A stretch of DNA of 64,000 bases from Streptomyces marianii (GTDB lineage Bacteria > Actinomycetota > Actinomycetes > Streptomycetales > Streptomycetaceae): positions 3,642,001 through 3,706,000 of the forward strand of contig NZ_VAWE01000001.1 in NCBI RefSeq assembly GCF_005795905.1, in the 5' to 3' direction. The notes beneath the pieces are model-generated. The model was not told the origin of the DNA and did no database searches. It saw only the letters and a program-made list of their open reading frames with translations. The position numbers were made by a program, and so were the translations under genes. Shown here piece after piece: positions 1 to 10,273 of this stretch; positions within the stretch are counted from its first letter, which is position 1; each line of letters begins with the position of its first letter.

Positions 1-476
1 TGATCCCGGCCGTCGCCGCCGCGGAGGTGCCCTTCGTGGTCATGCACTGGCGCGGCTTCAGCGAGGACATGAACAGCCGGGCCGTGTACGGGGACGTCGT
101 CGCCGAGGTGACCGCGGAACTGCGCGAGCGGATCGACGCCGTGGTCGCGCGCGGGGTCGCCGCCGAGCGGATCATCGTCGACCCGGGCCTCGGCTTCGCC
201 AAGCAGGCCGCGCACGACCTCGCGCTCGTGGCGCACCTCCCCGAGCTGGGCGCCCTGGGCCGGCCGCTGCTCGTCGCCGCCTCCCGCAAGCGGTTCCTCG
301 GCCACGTCCTGGCCGACGGCGCCGCGACCCCGCCGCCCGCGCGCGAGCGGGACGCCGCCACCGCCGCGGTCTCCGCGATCGCCGCCCACGAGGGCGCCTG
401 GGCCGTCCGGGTCCACGAGGTGGGGGCCACGGCGGACGCCGTGCGGGTCGCGCGGGCGGTCGAGGGAGCCCGGTGA
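1..476 (+). CDS. folP: Dihydropteroate synthase, C-terminal part (5' end outside window)
   Basis: Joins p-aminobenzoate to dihydropterin pyrophosphate in folate synthesis. The reading frame is open from base 3, so the N-terminal half lies left of the window. What is visible is the second half of the TIM barrel: the VVMHWRG strand, the DPGLGFAK substrate-binding motif and the SRKRFLG motif that contacts the pterin and phosphate. All are diagnostic of FolP. The stop overlaps the GTG of the next gene (GTGA), so the two are translationally coupled, and folB and folK follow on the same strand. This fits the usual actinobacterial folate operon. Confidence 0.95.
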   Translation, partial: IPAVAAAEVPFVVMHWRGFSEDMNSRAVYGDVVAEVTAELRERIDAVVARGVAAERIIVDPGLGFAKQAAHDLALVAHLPELGALGRPLLVAASRKRFLGHVLADGAATPPPARERDAATAAVSAIAAHEGAWAVRVHEVGATADAVRVARAVEGAR

Positions 477-934
477 CCCCGCGTACCGACGTCGAGAACG
501 TGGAAGCGGCGAACACCGCCTTCTACGAGGCCATGGAACGGGGCGACTTCGAGGAGATCTCCGGCCTCTGGCTGGACGGCGGAGAGGCCGACACCATCTC
601 CTGCGTGCACCCGGGCTGGCCGGTCCTCTCGGGCCGGGGCGAGGTACTGCGCTCGTACGCCCTGATCATGGCGAACACCGAGTACATCCAGTTCTTCCTC
701 ACCGACGTGCGGGTGAGCGTGTCGGGCGACACCGCCGTCGTCACCTGCACCGAGAACATCCTGAGCGGCGGCCCGGCGGAGGAGGCCGGCGAGCTCGGCC
801 CCCTCGTCGGGCAGCTGGTCGTGGCCACCAACGTATTCCGCCGCACACCCGACGGATGGAGAATCTGGTCACATCACGGTTCGCCCGTTCTGGCGGAATC
901 GGACGAGGAGGAGGACGGGGAATCCACCCCGTGA
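473..934 (+). CDS. SnoaL/NTF2-like fold protein
   Basis: A 153-residue protein of the nuclear-transport-factor-2-like superfamily (SnoaL-type). The pattern is an N-terminal helix ending NTAFYEAMERGDF, an IQFFLTDV strand, a CTENI strand and the C-terminal VFRRTPDGWRIWSHH signature. It starts with GTG overlapping the folP stop by 4 bp. Its gene is regularly found between folP and folB in Streptomyces, but its substrate is unknown; it could be a folate-pathway accessory or simply an NTF2-fold binding protein. The acidic C-terminus is not conserved in the family. Confidence 0.85.
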   Translation: MTPRTDVENVEAANTAFYEAMERGDFEEISGLWLDGGEADTISCVHPGWPVLSGRGEVLRSYALIMANTEYIQFFLTDVRVSVSGDTAVVTCTENILSGGPAEEAGELGPLVGQLVVATNVFRRTPDGWRIWSHHGSPVLAESDEEEDGESTP

Positions 935-1123
935 GTGGGTAACCCGCTCGTGGGAGGTTCGTTTTCGCGCCTGCGGGGTAGGCGCCGCCAGCCGGTGACG
1001 GTTCCGTCCGCGGCCCCCGTGGGCAGGTCGTGTCCGAGCCCGCAGGTAGATTCGAATCCGTGCACTGCTGCCGCCCGCACGCGGCCGCGTGCGCGCCGGA
1101 CTACGACAGCAGGAGTGATTCGC

Positions 1124-1483
1124 GTGGATCGTGTCGCGCTGCGCGGCCTGAGGGCCCGCGGGCACCACGGCGTCTTCCCCCGGGAGCGCGAGGAGGGTCA
1201 GACCTTCATCGTGGACCTGGTGCTCGGTCTCGACACCCGTCCCGCGGCGGCCGACGACGACCTGGCGAAGACCGTCCACTACGGAGTGGTGGCGGAGGAG
1301 GTCGTCGACGTCGTCCAGGGGGAGCCCGTGGACCTGATCGAGACGCTGGCGGAGCGCATCGCCCAGCAGTGCCTCAAGCACGCGGGCGTCCAGGAGGTCG
1401 AGGTGGTCGTGCACAAGCCGGACGCCCCGATCACCGTCCCGTTCGACGATGTCACCATCACGATCACCCGGAGCCGTGCATGA
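1124..1483 (+). CDS. folB: Dihydroneopterin aldolase
   Basis: Converts 7,8-dihydroneopterin to 6-hydroxymethyl-dihydropterin and glycolaldehyde. The 119-residue length is normal for FolB. Visible family features are the N-terminal DRVALRGLRARGHHGVFP motif, the central VHYGVVAEEV segment and the LIETLAERIA helix carrying the conserved glutamate. I chose the GTG at 1124 because AGGAG lies about 9 bases upstream and the homology begins there; the frame is open further upstream without support. The stop overlaps folK by 4 bp (ATGA). Confidence 0.95.
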   Translation: MDRVALRGLRARGHHGVFPREREEGQTFIVDLVLGLDTRPAAADDDLAKTVHYGVVAEEVVDVVQGEPVDLIETLAERIAQQCLKHAGVQEVEVVVHKPDAPITVPFDDVTITITRSRA

Positions 1484-2067
1484 GCGACCCCACCGTGCAG
1501 CCCGTGCCCACCGCCGTCGTCGAGCAGGTCGACGCGGCCGACGTCACCCTGTCCAACCCGAAACGGGCGGTGATCGCGCTCGGCTCCAACCTCGGCAACC
1601 GGCTGGAGACGATCCAGGGTGCCATCGATCTGCTGGAGGACACCCCCGGTATCCGGGTCAAGGCGGTCTCCCCCGTGTACGAGACGGAGCCGTGGGGCGT
1701 CGAGCCGGGCACCCAGCCGTCGTACTTCAACGCGGTGGTGCTCGTGAAGACGACGCTGCCGCCCAGTTCCCTGCTGGAGCGCGGCCAGGCGATCGAGGAG
1801 GCCTTCGACCGGGTACGCGAGGAGCGCTGGGGCCCACGCACGATCGACGTCGACATCGTGGCCTACGCGGACGTGGTCTCGGACGATCCGTTCCTCACCC
1901 TTCCGCACCCGCGTGCGCACGAGAGGGCCTTCGTCCTCGCCCCGTGGCACGACGTGGACCCCGAGGCCCAGCTGCCGGGCCTGGGCGGGATCGCGGAGCT
2001 GCTGGCCGGTGTGGGCCGGACGGGTGTCGCTCCTCGTGCGGACCTGGAACTCCGTCTGCCCGAGTAG
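1480..2067 (+). CDS. folK: 2-amino-4-hydroxy-6-hydroxymethyldihydropteridine diphosphokinase
   Basis: Transfers pyrophosphate from ATP to 6-hydroxymethyl-dihydropterin, making the substrate of FolP. Features seen: AVIALGSNLGNR near residue 28, the VYETEPWG loop, and GPRTIDVDIVAY with its two metal-binding aspartates, followed by LPHPRAHERAFVLAPW. These are the defining HPPK motifs. The roughly 25-residue N-terminal extension before the conserved core is common in streptomycetes. The start ATG overlaps the folB stop. Confidence 0.96.
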   Translation: MSDPTVQPVPTAVVEQVDAADVTLSNPKRAVIALGSNLGNRLETIQGAIDLLEDTPGIRVKAVSPVYETEPWGVEPGTQPSYFNAVVLVKTTLPPSSLLERGQAIEEAFDRVREERWGPRTIDVDIVAYADVVSDDPFLTLPHPRAHERAFVLAPWHDVDPEAQLPGLGGIAELLAGVGRTGVAPRADLELRLPE

Positions 2068-2121
2068 TCGTTACGCTCTTCAGGGTCTCCGGCACCAAGA
2101 CGAAGGACACAGGGGCGCGCG

Positions 2122-2607
2122 GTGAAGCAACTACGGCTTGGGGTACTGGCCGGGCTGTTCGTGGTGGCCGGAGTGCTGTCGTGGGGCGGTGCCCGGCTGT
2201 GGGACTCGGTGGGCACGCTGCCGAGCGCGCCGCTGGCCGCGCCGATCGTCCTGGCGGCGATCGCCGCGATCCTCCTGGCGACCGCACTGTCGCTGCGCGC
2301 CCGGCTACGGGCCCAGCGGGAACGTCGGCCTGGAGCGAAGGGCGTCGAGCCGCTGATGGCCGCCCGCGCGGTCGTCTTCGGTCAGGCGAGCGCCCTGGTG
2401 GCGGCTCTCGTCAGCGGTGTGTACGGCGGCGTGGGCGTCTTCCTGCTCGGCTCTCTCGACGTCCCGGCCCGGCGCGACCAGGCGATCTACGCGGGCTTCG
2501 CGGTCCTGTCGGGCATCGCGGTGATCGCCGCGGGGCTCTTCCTGGAGCGGGTCTGCAAACTCCCGGAGGACGAGGACGACGGCACGGGCCAGGTACCGGC
2601 TCGCTGA
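2122..2607 (+). CDS. DUF3180 membrane protein
   Basis: A 161-residue membrane protein of the DUF3180 family, which in actinobacteria sits directly after folK. Four hydrophobic stretches are visible: around residues 7 to 25, 38 to 58, 82 to 108 and 120 to 140. A basic loop (RARLRAQRERRPGAK) separates the two halves. Starts with GTG 54 bases after folK, so it is probably the last gene of the fol operon. A strong terminator follows. Function unknown. Confidence 0.85.
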   Translation: MKQLRLGVLAGLFVVAGVLSWGGARLWDSVGTLPSAPLAAPIVLAAIAAILLATALSLRARLRAQRERRPGAKGVEPLMAARAVVFGQASALVAALVSGVYGGVGVFLLGSLDVPARRDQAIYAGFAVLSGIAVIAAGLFLERVCKLPEDEDDGTGQVPAR

Positions 2608-2625
2608 CTCCGGTCTGCTGACGAC

Positions 2626-2656
2626 GGCGCACCCCCGGCCTCGCCGGGGGTGCGCC
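2626..2656. terminator. Bidirectional terminator between fol operon and folE
   Basis: Perfect 14-bp inverted repeat with a 3-base loop (arms GGCGCACCCCCGGC and its complement). It sits between the convergent DUF3180 and folE genes and could end transcription in both directions. Confidence 0.85.
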
Positions 2657-2737
2657 GGTCGTTCGCTCCGCACGGGTGCGTGCACGCCGGCCGGGGCGGA
2701 AGGCGAGCCGCCCGCGGCCCTGCGGCGGGTGAACGGC

Positions 2738-3343
2738 TCAGCGCGCCATGATCAGGCTCATCGCCTCGTTGCGGGTGGCGACATCGCGCAGCTGGCCGCG
2801 AACCGCCGAGGTGATCGTCTTGGCCCCGGGCTTGCGGATACCGCGCATCGACATGCACATGTGCTCGCACTCGATGACGACGATCACCCCGCGCGGTTCC
2901 AGGATCTCCATCAGGGAGTCGGCGATCTGCGTGGTCAGCCGCTCCTGCACCTGGGGGCGCCGGGCGAAGACGTCGACGAGGCGGGCCAGCTTGGAAAGTC
3001 CGGTGATCTTGCCCGTGGTCGACGGGATGTAGCCGACATGGGCCACACCTCGGAACGGCACCAGGTGATGCTCGCAGCAGCTCACCAGTTCGATGTCCTT
3101 GACCAGGACCATTTCGTCGTGACCGAGGTCGAAGGTCGTGGTGAGCACGTCCTCCGGCTGCTGCCAGAGTCCCGCGAATATCTCCTTGTACGCCCGTGCC
3201 ACCCGCGCCGGGGTCTCCTTGAGTCCCTCGCGGTCCGGGTCCTCTCCGACTGCGATGAGGAGCTCGCGTACGGCGTTCTCGGCGCGCTTCTCGTCGAACT
3301 CGCCGATCGTGCCCTCGCCGTCCAGCGTCACCGGGTCGGTCAT
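2738..3343 (-). CDS. folE: GTP cyclohydrolase I
   Basis: First step of pterin and folate synthesis: GTP to dihydroneopterin triphosphate. 201 residues from the chosen ATG. Motifs seen: [13 protein letters not shown], then [10 protein letters not shown] with the zinc-binding cysteine and histidine, [23 protein letters not shown], and [12 protein letters not shown] with the second zinc cysteine. The ATG at 3343 is preferred over an upstream in-frame start because the family alignment begins at MTDPVTL and AGGA lies upstream. It is convergent to the plus-strand fol genes and downstream of ftsH. Confidence 0.96.
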   Translation of the reverse strand: MTDPVTLDGEGTIGEFDEKRAENAVRELLIAVGEDPDREGLKETPARVARAYKEIFAGLWQQPEDVLTTTFDLGHDEMVLVKDIELVSCCEHHLVPFRGVAHVGYIPSTTGKITGLSKLARLVDVFARRPQVQERLTTQIADSLMEILEPRGVIVVIECEHMCMSMRGIRKPGAKTITSAVRGQLRDVATRNEAMSLIMAR

Positions 3344-3378
3344 CTGTGCCTCGTTCCTGTGCTCTGCCGTGGCGCGAA

Positions 3379-3420
3379 AACGCCGCACTTCCCAGGCTAG
3401 AACCTGGGAAGTGCGGCGTT
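3379..3420 (-). terminator. Terminator after ftsH
   Basis: Perfect 18-bp inverted repeat with a 6-base loop (arms AACGCCGCACTTCCCAGG and its complement). It lies just downstream of ftsH and upstream of folE, so folE likely has its own promoter. Confidence 0.85.
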
Positions 3421-3460
3421 CATTCCGGTCCGGCGGTCATCGCCGATGCATCATGCCTGG

Positions 3461-5485
3461 TCAGACGTCCGGGCGCTCGTCCTGGACCGCCTCCTTGGGG
3501 GCCTTGGTGACATCGGTCACCGTCGGGGCCGAGGCCCCGTTGGCGCCGTTGGTGAGCGCGAGCTCCTTCGGCGACAGCACCGGCGGACGGGTGGACGGCG
3601 TGCGGCGGGAGGAACCGGTCCACGCCGGACGGGCCGGGCGCTTCACGATCGGGGCGAAGATCTCGGCGATCTCCTCCTTGCCGAGGGTCTCCTTCTCCAG
3701 CAGCGCGAGGACGAGGTTGTCGAGGACGTCGCGGTTCTCGACCAGGATCTCCCAGGCCTCGTTGTGCGCGGCCTCGATGAGCTTCTTGACCTCCTCGTCG
3801 ACCAGCGCGGCGACCTCTTCCGAGTAGTCGCGCTGGTGCGCCATCTCACGGCCCAGGAACGGCTCCGTGTTGTCGCCGCCGAACTTGATCGCGCCGAGGC
3901 GCTCGGTCATGCCGTACTGCGTGACCATGGCGCGGGCCGTGGTCGTGGCCTTCTCGATGTCGTTCGCCGCGCCCGTGGTCGGGTCGTGGAAGACGAGCTC
4001 CTCGGCCGCGCGGCCACCCAGCATGTAGGCCAGCTGGTCGAGCATCTCGTTGCGCGTGGTCGAGTACTTGTCCTCGTCCGGGAGCACCATCGTGTAGCCG
4101 AGGGCCCGGCCGCGGGACAGGATCGTGATCTTGTGGACCGGGTCCGAGTTCGGGGAGGCTGCCGCGACCAGGGCGTGTCCGCCCTCGTGGTACGCGGTGA
4201 TCTTCTTCTCCTTGTCGGACATGATCCGGGTCCGCTTCTGCGGGCCCGCGACGACGCGGTCGATGGCCTCGTCCAGGAAGTGGTTGTCGATCAGCTTCTT
4301 GTCGCTGCGGGCCGTCAGCAGGGCGGCCTCGTTCAGCACGTTCGACAGATCGGCACCGGTGAAGCCGGGGGTGCGGCGGGCGACGGCCGAGAGGTCGACG
4401 TCCGGGGCGACCGGCTTGCCCTTCTGGTGGACCTTGAGGATCTCCAGACGGCCCTGCATGTCCGGGCGGTCGACGGCGATCTGCCGGTCGAAGCGGCCCG
4501 GGCGGAGCAGCGCCGGGTCGAGGATGTCCGGACGGTTCGTGGCGGCGATCAGGATGACGCCGCCCTTCACGTCGAAGCCGTCCATCTCGACGAGGAGCTG
4601 GTTGAGGGTCTGCTCGCGCTCGTCGTGACCGCCGCCGAGGCCGGCGCCGCGGTGGCGGCCGACCGCGTCGATCTCGTCGACGAAGACGATCGCCGGGGCG
4701 TTCGCCTTGGCCTGCTCGAAGAGGTCGCGGACCCGGGAGGCACCGACACCGACGAACATCTCGACGAAGTCGGAGCCGGAGATCGAGTAGAACGGCACGC
4801 CCGCCTCGCCCGCGACGGCGCGCGCGAGCAGCGTCTTGCCCGTACCGGGCGGGCCGTACAGCAGCACGCCCTTCGGGATCTTGGCACCGACGGCCTGGAA
4901 CTTCGCCGGCTCCTGCAGGAACTCCTTGATCTCGTGGAGCTCCTCGACGGCCTCGTCCGATCCGGCCACGTCGGAGAAGGTGGTCTTCGGCGTGTCCTTG
5001 GTGATGAGCTTGGCCTTGGACTTCCCGAAGTTCATGACCCGGGAGCCGCCGCCCTGCATCTGGTTCATCAGGAACAGGAAGACGACCACGATGAGCACGA
5101 AGGGCAGCAGCGAGAGGAGCACCGAGAGGAACGGGCTCTGCCGCTCGGGCGAGACCGTGTAGCCCTTCTCGATCTCACCCGCGTCGTACTTCTGCTGCAA
5201 GGTCGTGGCCAGCTCGACGCCCTGGTCGCCGATGTAGCTCGCCTGGACCTTGTCGCTGCCGTCGACCTTCTGGCCGTCCTTCAGCTCGATCTTGATGATC
5301 TGCTCGTCGCCGGTGGTCAGCTTGGCCTGCTCGACCTGGTTCTTGGTGATCGCCTGGACAACCTTCGCGGTGTCCACCGTCTTGTAGCCGCCCGACGAGC
5401 CGACGACCTGCATCAGCACGACCACGGCGAGGACGGCCAGCACGATCCACATGACCGGCCCACGGAAGTATCGCTTCACGTCCAT
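3461..5485 (-). CDS. ftsH: ATP-dependent zinc metalloprotease FtsH
   Basis: Membrane-anchored AAA+ protease that degrades misfolded membrane and regulatory proteins. 674 residues. Two membrane segments (about 10 to 28 and 118 to 141) flank an extracytoplasmic domain. The AAA module follows with Walker A GPPGTGKT at 211 to 218, Walker B IVFVDEID at 266 to 273 and the [20 protein letters not shown] second-region-of-homology stretch. The protease site HEGGH is at 433 to 437. The C-terminal tail after about 610 is a low-complexity extension typical of actinobacteria. hpt and tilS lie upstream on the same strand, the classic tilS-hpt-ftsH order. Confidence 0.97.
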   Translation of the reverse strand: MDVKRYFRGPVMWIVLAVLAVVVLMQVVGSSGGYKTVDTAKVVQAITKNQVEQAKLTTGDEQIIKIELKDGQKVDGSDKVQASYIGDQGVELATTLQQKYDAGEIEKGYTVSPERQSPFLSVLLSLLPFVLIVVVFLFLMNQMQGGGSRVMNFGKSKAKLITKDTPKTTFSDVAGSDEAVEELHEIKEFLQEPAKFQAVGAKIPKGVLLYGPPGTGKTLLARAVAGEAGVPFYSISGSDFVEMFVGVGASRVRDLFEQAKANAPAIVFVDEIDAVGRHRGAGLGGGHDEREQTLNQLLVEMDGFDVKGGVILIAATNRPDILDPALLRPGRFDRQIAVDRPDMQGRLEILKVHQKGKPVAPDVDLSAVARRTPGFTGADLSNVLNEAALLTARSDKKLIDNHFLDEAIDRVVAGPQKRTRIMSDKEKKITAYHEGGHALVAAASPNSDPVHKITILSRGRALGYTMVLPDEDKYSTTRNEMLDQLAYMLGGRAAEELVFHDPTTGAANDIEKATTTARAMVTQYGMTERLGAIKFGGDNTEPFLGREMAHQRDYSEEVAALVDEEVKKLIEAAHNEAWEILVENRDVLDNLVLALLEKETLGKEEIAEIFAPIVKRPARPAWTGSSRRTPSTRPPVLSPKELALTNGANGASAPTVTDVTKAPKEAVQDERPDV

Positions 5486-5666
5486 CCATACGGAGCGGTG
5501 CCGCCCCGTCCCTCCTGCCCGTAGGTAAGTGCTGCTCTGAGAATGCTGCTGTGAGACCGAGTAAAAGACTGTTCTTCGGACGGTACCCCAGCATTGTCAC
5601 CCGGGACCGCCTTCCCATGCTCCAACGGCGGGAAGGCGGCCGGGGTTCCCGGGGCGCGTCCGCGCC

Positions 5667-6221
5667 TCAGCCCCCGTACACGTGGGGCGCGAGGGTACCC
5701 ACGAACGGGAGGTTGCGGTACTTCTCGGCGTAGTCGAGGCCGTACCCGACGACGAACTCGTTCGGGATGTCGAACCCGATCCACTTCACGTCGATCGCGA
5801 CCTTGGCGGCGTCCGGCTTGCGGAGCAGCGTGCAGACCTCGAGCGAGGCCGGCTCGCGGGAGCCGAGGTTCGACAGCAGCCAGGACAGGGTCAGCCCGGA
5901 GTCGATGATGTCCTCGACGATCAGGACGTGCCTGCCTTTGATGTCGGTGTCCAGGTCCTTGAGGATGCGGACCACCCCGGAGGACTGGGTGCCCGCGCCG
6001 TATGAGGACACCGCCATCCAGTCCATGGTGACGGGGGTGGACAGCGCACGCGCCAGGTCCGCCATCACCATCACGGCGCCCTTGAGGACTCCGACGATGA
6101 GCAGGTCCTTGCCCGCGTACTCCGCATCGATCTTCGCGGCCAGCTCGGCCAGCTTCGCGTCGATCTCTTCCTTGGTGATGAGTACCGATTTGAGATCGGA
6201 GCCCATGTCCTTCTCGTTCAC
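5667..6221 (-). CDS. hpt: Hypoxanthine phosphoribosyltransferase
   Basis: Purine salvage: hypoxanthine or guanine plus PRPP to the nucleotide. About 184 residues. The PRPP-binding loop [14 protein letters not shown], the [11 protein letters not shown] helix and the catalytic-loop [14 protein letters not shown] are visible, with [17 protein letters not shown] near the C-terminus. The start is either the GTG at 6221 or the ATG at 6206, five codons in; neither has a clearly better ribosome binding site. Lies between tilS and ftsH, the order widely conserved in bacteria. Confidence 0.95.
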   Translation of the reverse strand: MNEKDMGSDLKSVLITKEEIDAKLAELAAKIDAEYAGKDLLIVGVLKGAVMVMADLARALSTPVTMDWMAVSSYGAGTQSSGVVRILKDLDTDIKGRHVLIVEDIIDSGLTLSWLLSNLGSREPASLEVCTLLRKPDAAKVAIDVKWIGFDIPNEFVVGYGLDYAEKYRNLPFVGTLAPHVYGG

Positions 6222-6269
6222 CCGCGTCGCTTTCTGTCTCGGCGTCCCGGCGCCCGGCCCGCTGCCGGC

Positions 6270-7322
6270 TCAGCTCTGCCGAATGACCAGTCTGCCACCC
6301 TGGCGGCGCGCCTCGACCCGGCCGGGCAGGTTCAGGGGCTTCTGGCCCCGCCATCCCACGATGAGCCGCTCGACCTCCTCGATGTGCCGGGCGAAGAGCG
6401 AACCCGCAGGTGAACCGGCTGCCACCAGGGCGCGCCGCAGCACCCGGCGGCGGACGGCCGGCGGCAGTGCGTAGAGCTTCGCGCATTCGAGCAATCCGGC
6501 GTCGTCGCGGGCGGTCTCGTCGGCCTGGGCCGCCCAGGCGTCCAGGGCGTCGGCGTCGTCACGGGAGAGCCGGGCGGTACGCGCCAGCGCCTCCACGACG
6601 CCCTTGCCGAGCGCCTTCTCCAGTGCGGGCAGGCCCTCATGGCGCAACCGGGAGCGGGTGTAGGCGGGATCGGCGTTCATCGGGTCGTCCCAGACGGGCA
6701 GGTGCTGGACGAGGCACGCCTTGCGCGCGGTCTGGCGGTCGAGCTGGAGGAAGGGGCGCCGGTACCGGCGGCGGGCACCCGAGACGGCCGCCATGCCGGA
6801 GAGCGAGCGGATGCCGGAGCCCCGGGCGAGGCCGAGGAGGACGGTCTCCGCCTGGTCGTCGCGGGTGTGCCCGAGCAGCACGGCGGCGGCGCCGTGGCGC
6901 TCCGAGGCCTCGTCGAGGGCGGCGTAGCGGGCGTCACGGGCGGCGGCCTCGGGGCCACCGGCGCGTCCGACGGTCACGGCGACGGACTCGACGGGGTCGA
7001 GGCCCATGGCGGTGAGTCGGCCGGCGACTTCGACGGCGCGGAGATCGGAGCCGGCCTGCAGACCGTGGTCGATGGTGACGGCGCCGGCACGGACGGCCAG
7101 TTTGGGGGCCTCGAAGGCGAGGGCGGAGGCGAGCGCCATGGAGTCGGCACCACCTGAGCAGGCGACCAGCACGACGGGGCGGTCGTCGAGGACCGGGACG
7201 GCCGTGGAGCGCCCGCAGGAGGAGGGTGCGGCGCTCGGCATGTCGTTCAGTTCGTTGAGTACGTCGTGGAGTACGCGGCGGACCGCCAGGCGTATCGCCG
7301 CGACCGCAGGATGCGGACCCAT
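6270..7322 (-). CDS. tilS: tRNA(Ile)-lysidine synthetase
   Basis: Modifies C34 of tRNA-Ile(CAU) to lysidine so that it reads AUA. 350 residues. The N-terminal PP-loop ATPase motif [11 protein letters not shown] lies near residue 55, followed by ITIDHGLQ-type [12 protein letters not shown] and [22 protein letters not shown]. The C-terminal part matches the shorter TilS substrate-binding domain usual in actinobacteria ([19 protein letters not shown] at the end). Followed by hpt and ftsH. Confidence 0.95.
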   Translation of the reverse strand: MGPHPAVAAIRLAVRRVLHDVLNELNDMPSAAPSSCGRSTAVPVLDDRPVVLVACSGGADSMALASALAFEAPKLAVRAGAVTIDHGLQAGSDLRAVEVAGRLTAMGLDPVESVAVTVGRAGGPEAAARDARYAALDEASERHGAAAVLLGHTRDDQAETVLLGLARGSGIRSLSGMAAVSGARRRYRRPFLQLDRQTARKACLVQHLPVWDDPMNADPAYTRSRLRHEGLPALEKALGKGVVEALARTARLSRDDADALDAWAAQADETARDDAGLLECAKLYALPPAVRRRVLRRALVAAGSPAGSLFARHIEEVERLIVGWRGQKPLNLPGRVEARRQGGRLVIRQS

Positions 7323-7512
7323 GTCCGGTGCCCTTCGTGAAGTCGGGGGTGCCTCCGTGAGGAGGGTGGGGGCCGGGAGATTCGGTCACTCAGAGTGTCT
7401 AGATGGTGACAGAACCGCGCCGTTCCCCGAGCATTGCACGCCTGTCCATTGCCTACGCTCCCTCGGACGGGTGATTACGAGGGCATCCGTCTGCCGTCGG
7501 CCGCACGGGGGT

Positions 7513-8640
7513 TCAGGGTTCGGCCCTCCGGTGCACCCTGGCGATCCAGTCCGCCGGTGCGGCGATCTCCGCCTTGGTGGGCAGGGTGTTCGGCGAGGTC
7601 CAGACGCGGTTGAAGCCCTCCATCCCGACCTCCTCGACGGCGGCCCGTACGAACCGCTCGCCGTCCCGGTACTGGCGCAGCTTGGCGTCCAGGCCGAGGA
7701 GCTTGCGCAGTGCCAGGTCGAGGCGGGAGGCGCCCCGGGCGCGGCGCTGCTGGAACTTCTCCCGGATCTCGCTCACGGACGGCACGACCTGGGGCCCCAC
7801 GCCGTCCATGACGAAGTCCGCATGGCCCTCGAGCAGGGACATCACGGCGGTGAGCCGGCCGAGGATCTCGCGCTGCACCGGACTCTGGACGATCTCGACC
7901 AGCGAGCGGCCCTCGTTCTCCTCGCCTTCGGGACGGCTGCCGGCGAGTGTCTGGGCGGCCTCGCGCAGCCGCTCCAGCACGGTCATGGGGTCCACGTCGG
8001 TCTCGGCGAGGAATGACTGGATCTCGCCCTCGAGGTGGTCGCGCAGCCAGGGCACGGCGGTGAACTGGGTGCGGTGGGTCTCCTCGTGGAGACTCACCCA
8101 CAGCCGGAAGTCGTGCGGCTCGACGTCGAGTTCGCGTTCGACGTGGACGATGTTGGGGGCGACCAGGAGCAGCCTTCCGCCGCTGCCCGGCGCCCCGGGC
8201 AACTCGCGCGTGGGCGGGGCGAAGGTCTCGTACTGACCGAGGACACGGGAGGCCAGGAACGACAGCAGCATGCCCAGCTCGACGCCGGTCACCTTGCCGC
8301 CGACGGCTCCGAGCACGGCTCCGCCCGCGGTGCCGGCGCGGCGCTCCTGCATCTTGTCGAGCAGGGGCTTCAGCAACTCGCGAAAGCCCGCGACATTGGC
8401 CCTGACCCAGCCCGGCCGGTCGACGACGAGGACCGGGGTGTCCTCGGGCTCGTGTCCGTCGGGGATCATGCGGGTGAAGGCGCGGACGTGCTCCTCGGAG
8501 GCCTTGGCGTGCCGGCGCAGTTCGGCGACGACGGCACGGGCCTCTTCCCGGGTGATGTCCGGCCCCGGCCGGACGAGGCGGATCGCGGTCGCGACCGCGA
8601 GGTTCCAGTCGACCATCTCGGCACCACCGATGCTCGTCAT
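7513..8640 (-). CDS. Zincin-like metalloprotease (F420-biosynthesis-associated family)
   Basis: 375 residues of the actinobacterial DUF2342 zinc metallopeptidase family, members of which are often named coenzyme F420 biosynthesis-associated. Seen: the N-terminal NLAVATAIRLVRPGP motif, VLGQYETFAPP, LWVSLHEETHRTQF with the zinc-binding HEETH (HExxH form), and a downstream glutamate-rich AVMSLLEGHADFVMD that probably supplies the third ligand. The substrate is unknown. It starts with ATG; an MVDWNL start eight codons in is possible. The tilS start lies about 190 bases downstream of its stop. Confidence 0.88.
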   Translation of the reverse strand: MTSIGGAEMVDWNLAVATAIRLVRPGPDITREEARAVVAELRRHAKASEEHVRAFTRMIPDGHEPEDTPVLVVDRPGWVRANVAGFRELLKPLLDKMQERRAGTAGGAVLGAVGGKVTGVELGMLLSFLASRVLGQYETFAPPTRELPGAPGSGGRLLLVAPNIVHVERELDVEPHDFRLWVSLHEETHRTQFTAVPWLRDHLEGEIQSFLAETDVDPMTVLERLREAAQTLAGSRPEGEENEGRSLVEIVQSPVQREILGRLTAVMSLLEGHADFVMDGVGPQVVPSVSEIREKFQQRRARGASRLDLALRKLLGLDAKLRQYRDGERFVRAAVEEVGMEGFNRVWTSPNTLPTKAEIAAPADWIARVHRRAEP

Positions 8641-8761
8641 GCGTCAACCGTACGTTGTCACCCCGGCACACGGTGGGGTGTCGGCGCCTCCGCGCCCCGG
8701 AGGCGGTCTCCGGAGGCCGGGACGGGCGCGGCGGCCCGCCCGGCCGGAGGCGGCGGGTCCG

Positions 8762-10171
8762 TCAGGGCAGGAGGGCGGCCGCGAGGCGGTCGAGGGCGGG
8801 GCGGGCGGCGCTCGCGGACGGCGTGTCACCGGCGAGGAAGGCGAAGGCGAGCAGTCTGCCGTCGGCGGACAGCACCGTTCCGGCGAGGGTGTCCACGCCC
8901 CTGAGCGTGCCGGTCTTGGCGCGCACCAGGCCCCCGGCCCCGGTGGCCGAGCGGCCGCTCAGCGTGCCGGTGAAGCCCGCGATCGGAAGGCCCGTGAGCA
9001 CGGGGCGGAGCTCGGGGTGGGCGGGGTCGGCGGCCCGGACCAGCAGCGTGGTGAGGAGTGCGGCCGAAACCTTGTCGGCTCGGTTCAACCCGCTGCCGTC
9101 GGCGAAGCGCGCGCCGGCCACGGGCAGCTTCAACCGCTTGAGCCGGTCGGTCACCGCAGCCTCCGCCCCGGCGAAGCTCGCGGGGCGGCGCGTGGCGAGC
9201 GCGGTCTGCCGGGCCAGTGCCTCCGCGATGTCGTTGTCGCTGTCGGTCAGCATCCGCTCGACGAGTGCCGGTACCGGCGCGGAGTACGTGGTGGCGAGGG
9301 CGGGTCCCTTGGCGGGGGCCCGGCCCGGGGCGGGGCCCGCAGAGGTGTTCACACCGCGTTCGCTGAGCAGTCCGACGAAGGCGCGGGCGGCGTCGCCTGC
9401 CGGGTCGGCGCCGCGTCGTGCGCTGCCCTCCGTCGAGTCGTCGAGGCGCCCCTCGTTGAGCATCAGAGCGGTGACGGGGGCGATGTTGTCGTTCCCGGCG
9501 CCGATCGGGTGGATCACCGGCCCCTCGTAGAGGGAGGTGTCGTAGGAGAGGCGGACCGTGGTGACGCCCCGGTCGCGCAGGGCCTTCGCGGTCCGGTCGG
9601 CGAGGGCCCGCAGCCGGACCGTGTCGAGCGTGGGGTCCCCGCCGCCGACCAGGGTGACCGCACGGAAGCCGGGGGCGGCGACGACCCTGGTCGGGATGCG
9701 GTGCGCGGGGCCGGTGGCGGACAGCACGGCAGCGGCGGTGGCGATCTTGATGGTGGAGGCCGGGGTCATGGCCGTGCCCGCGCCCCGTCCGTACAGCTGC
9801 CTGCCGGTGGTGGCGTCCACGACGGAGGCGGTGCGCAGCGGACCGAGCCCCGGGGCGTCGAGCAGGGGGCCGAGGACCCGGGCCAGGTCGGTGGGCGTGG
9901 TGGACGGCACCTTGGGGGGGCTCGCAGCGGAAAGCACGCCGGGGGCGCTCGGCGCCGGCGCGGGGCCGGGAGCCTCCGCCGCGTCCCGCCCCCGCCCTGC
10001 GACCTGGTGATCTGCACCACCTGTGCGGCCCAGAGCGGCGGCGTGGTCGCGCTCGGCCTTACGCTGACCGTTGTCCCAGGGGCCGGCCGCGGTCACCGCA
10101 GCGACCGCAACGACCAGGCCGGCCACGGCCGCACCCGCCGTGAGCTGCCACGTTCCTCGGTCGGGCACCAT
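8762..10171 (-). CDS. dacB: D-alanyl-D-alanine carboxypeptidase / endopeptidase (PBP4 type)
   Basis: Class C penicillin-binding protein acting on peptidoglycan outside the membrane. 469 residues from the ATG at 10171, chosen because AGGGG precedes it by about 8 bases. A signal anchor (LTAGAAVAGLVVAVAAVTAAG) is followed by a proline/alanine-rich linker. Catalytic motifs: SxxK as PASTIKIA, SxN as LTDSDNDIAEAL, and KTG as VRAKTGTLRG. The spacing fits PBP4 with its inserted domains. Divergent from ppa; the 100-bp gap holds both promoters. Confidence 0.93.
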   Translation of the reverse strand: MVPDRGTWQLTAGAAVAGLVVAVAAVTAAGPWDNGQRKAERDHAAALGRTGGADHQVAGRGRDAAEAPGPAPAPSAPGVLSAASPPKVPSTTPTDLARVLGPLLDAPGLGPLRTASVVDATTGRQLYGRGAGTAMTPASTIKIATAAAVLSATGPAHRIPTRVVAAPGFRAVTLVGGGDPTLDTVRLRALADRTAKALRDRGVTTVRLSYDTSLYEGPVIHPIGAGNDNIAPVTALMLNEGRLDDSTEGSARRGADPAGDAARAFVGLLSERGVNTSAGPAPGRAPAKGPALATTYSAPVPALVERMLTDSDNDIAEALARQTALATRRPASFAGAEAAVTDRLKRLKLPVAGARFADGSGLNRADKVSAALLTTLLVRAADPAHPELRPVLTGLPIAGFTGTLSGRSATGAGGLVRAKTGTLRGVDTLAGTVLSADGRLLAFAFLAGDTPSASAARPALDRLAAALLP

Positions 10172-10273
10172 TGACCAGCCCCTTTCGCGATCACCTACCT
10201 GCGTAGGGGACACTTAATCACTGCGGACAGCCGCGTCACCTACTTATGTGTTGATCATGGAGGAGTGCCACCC

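Noticed and set aside
3446..5524. Long plus-strand frame opposite ftsH
   Set aside because: It is the antisense shadow produced by GC-rich codon use. The minus strand holds the complete FtsH with all motifs.
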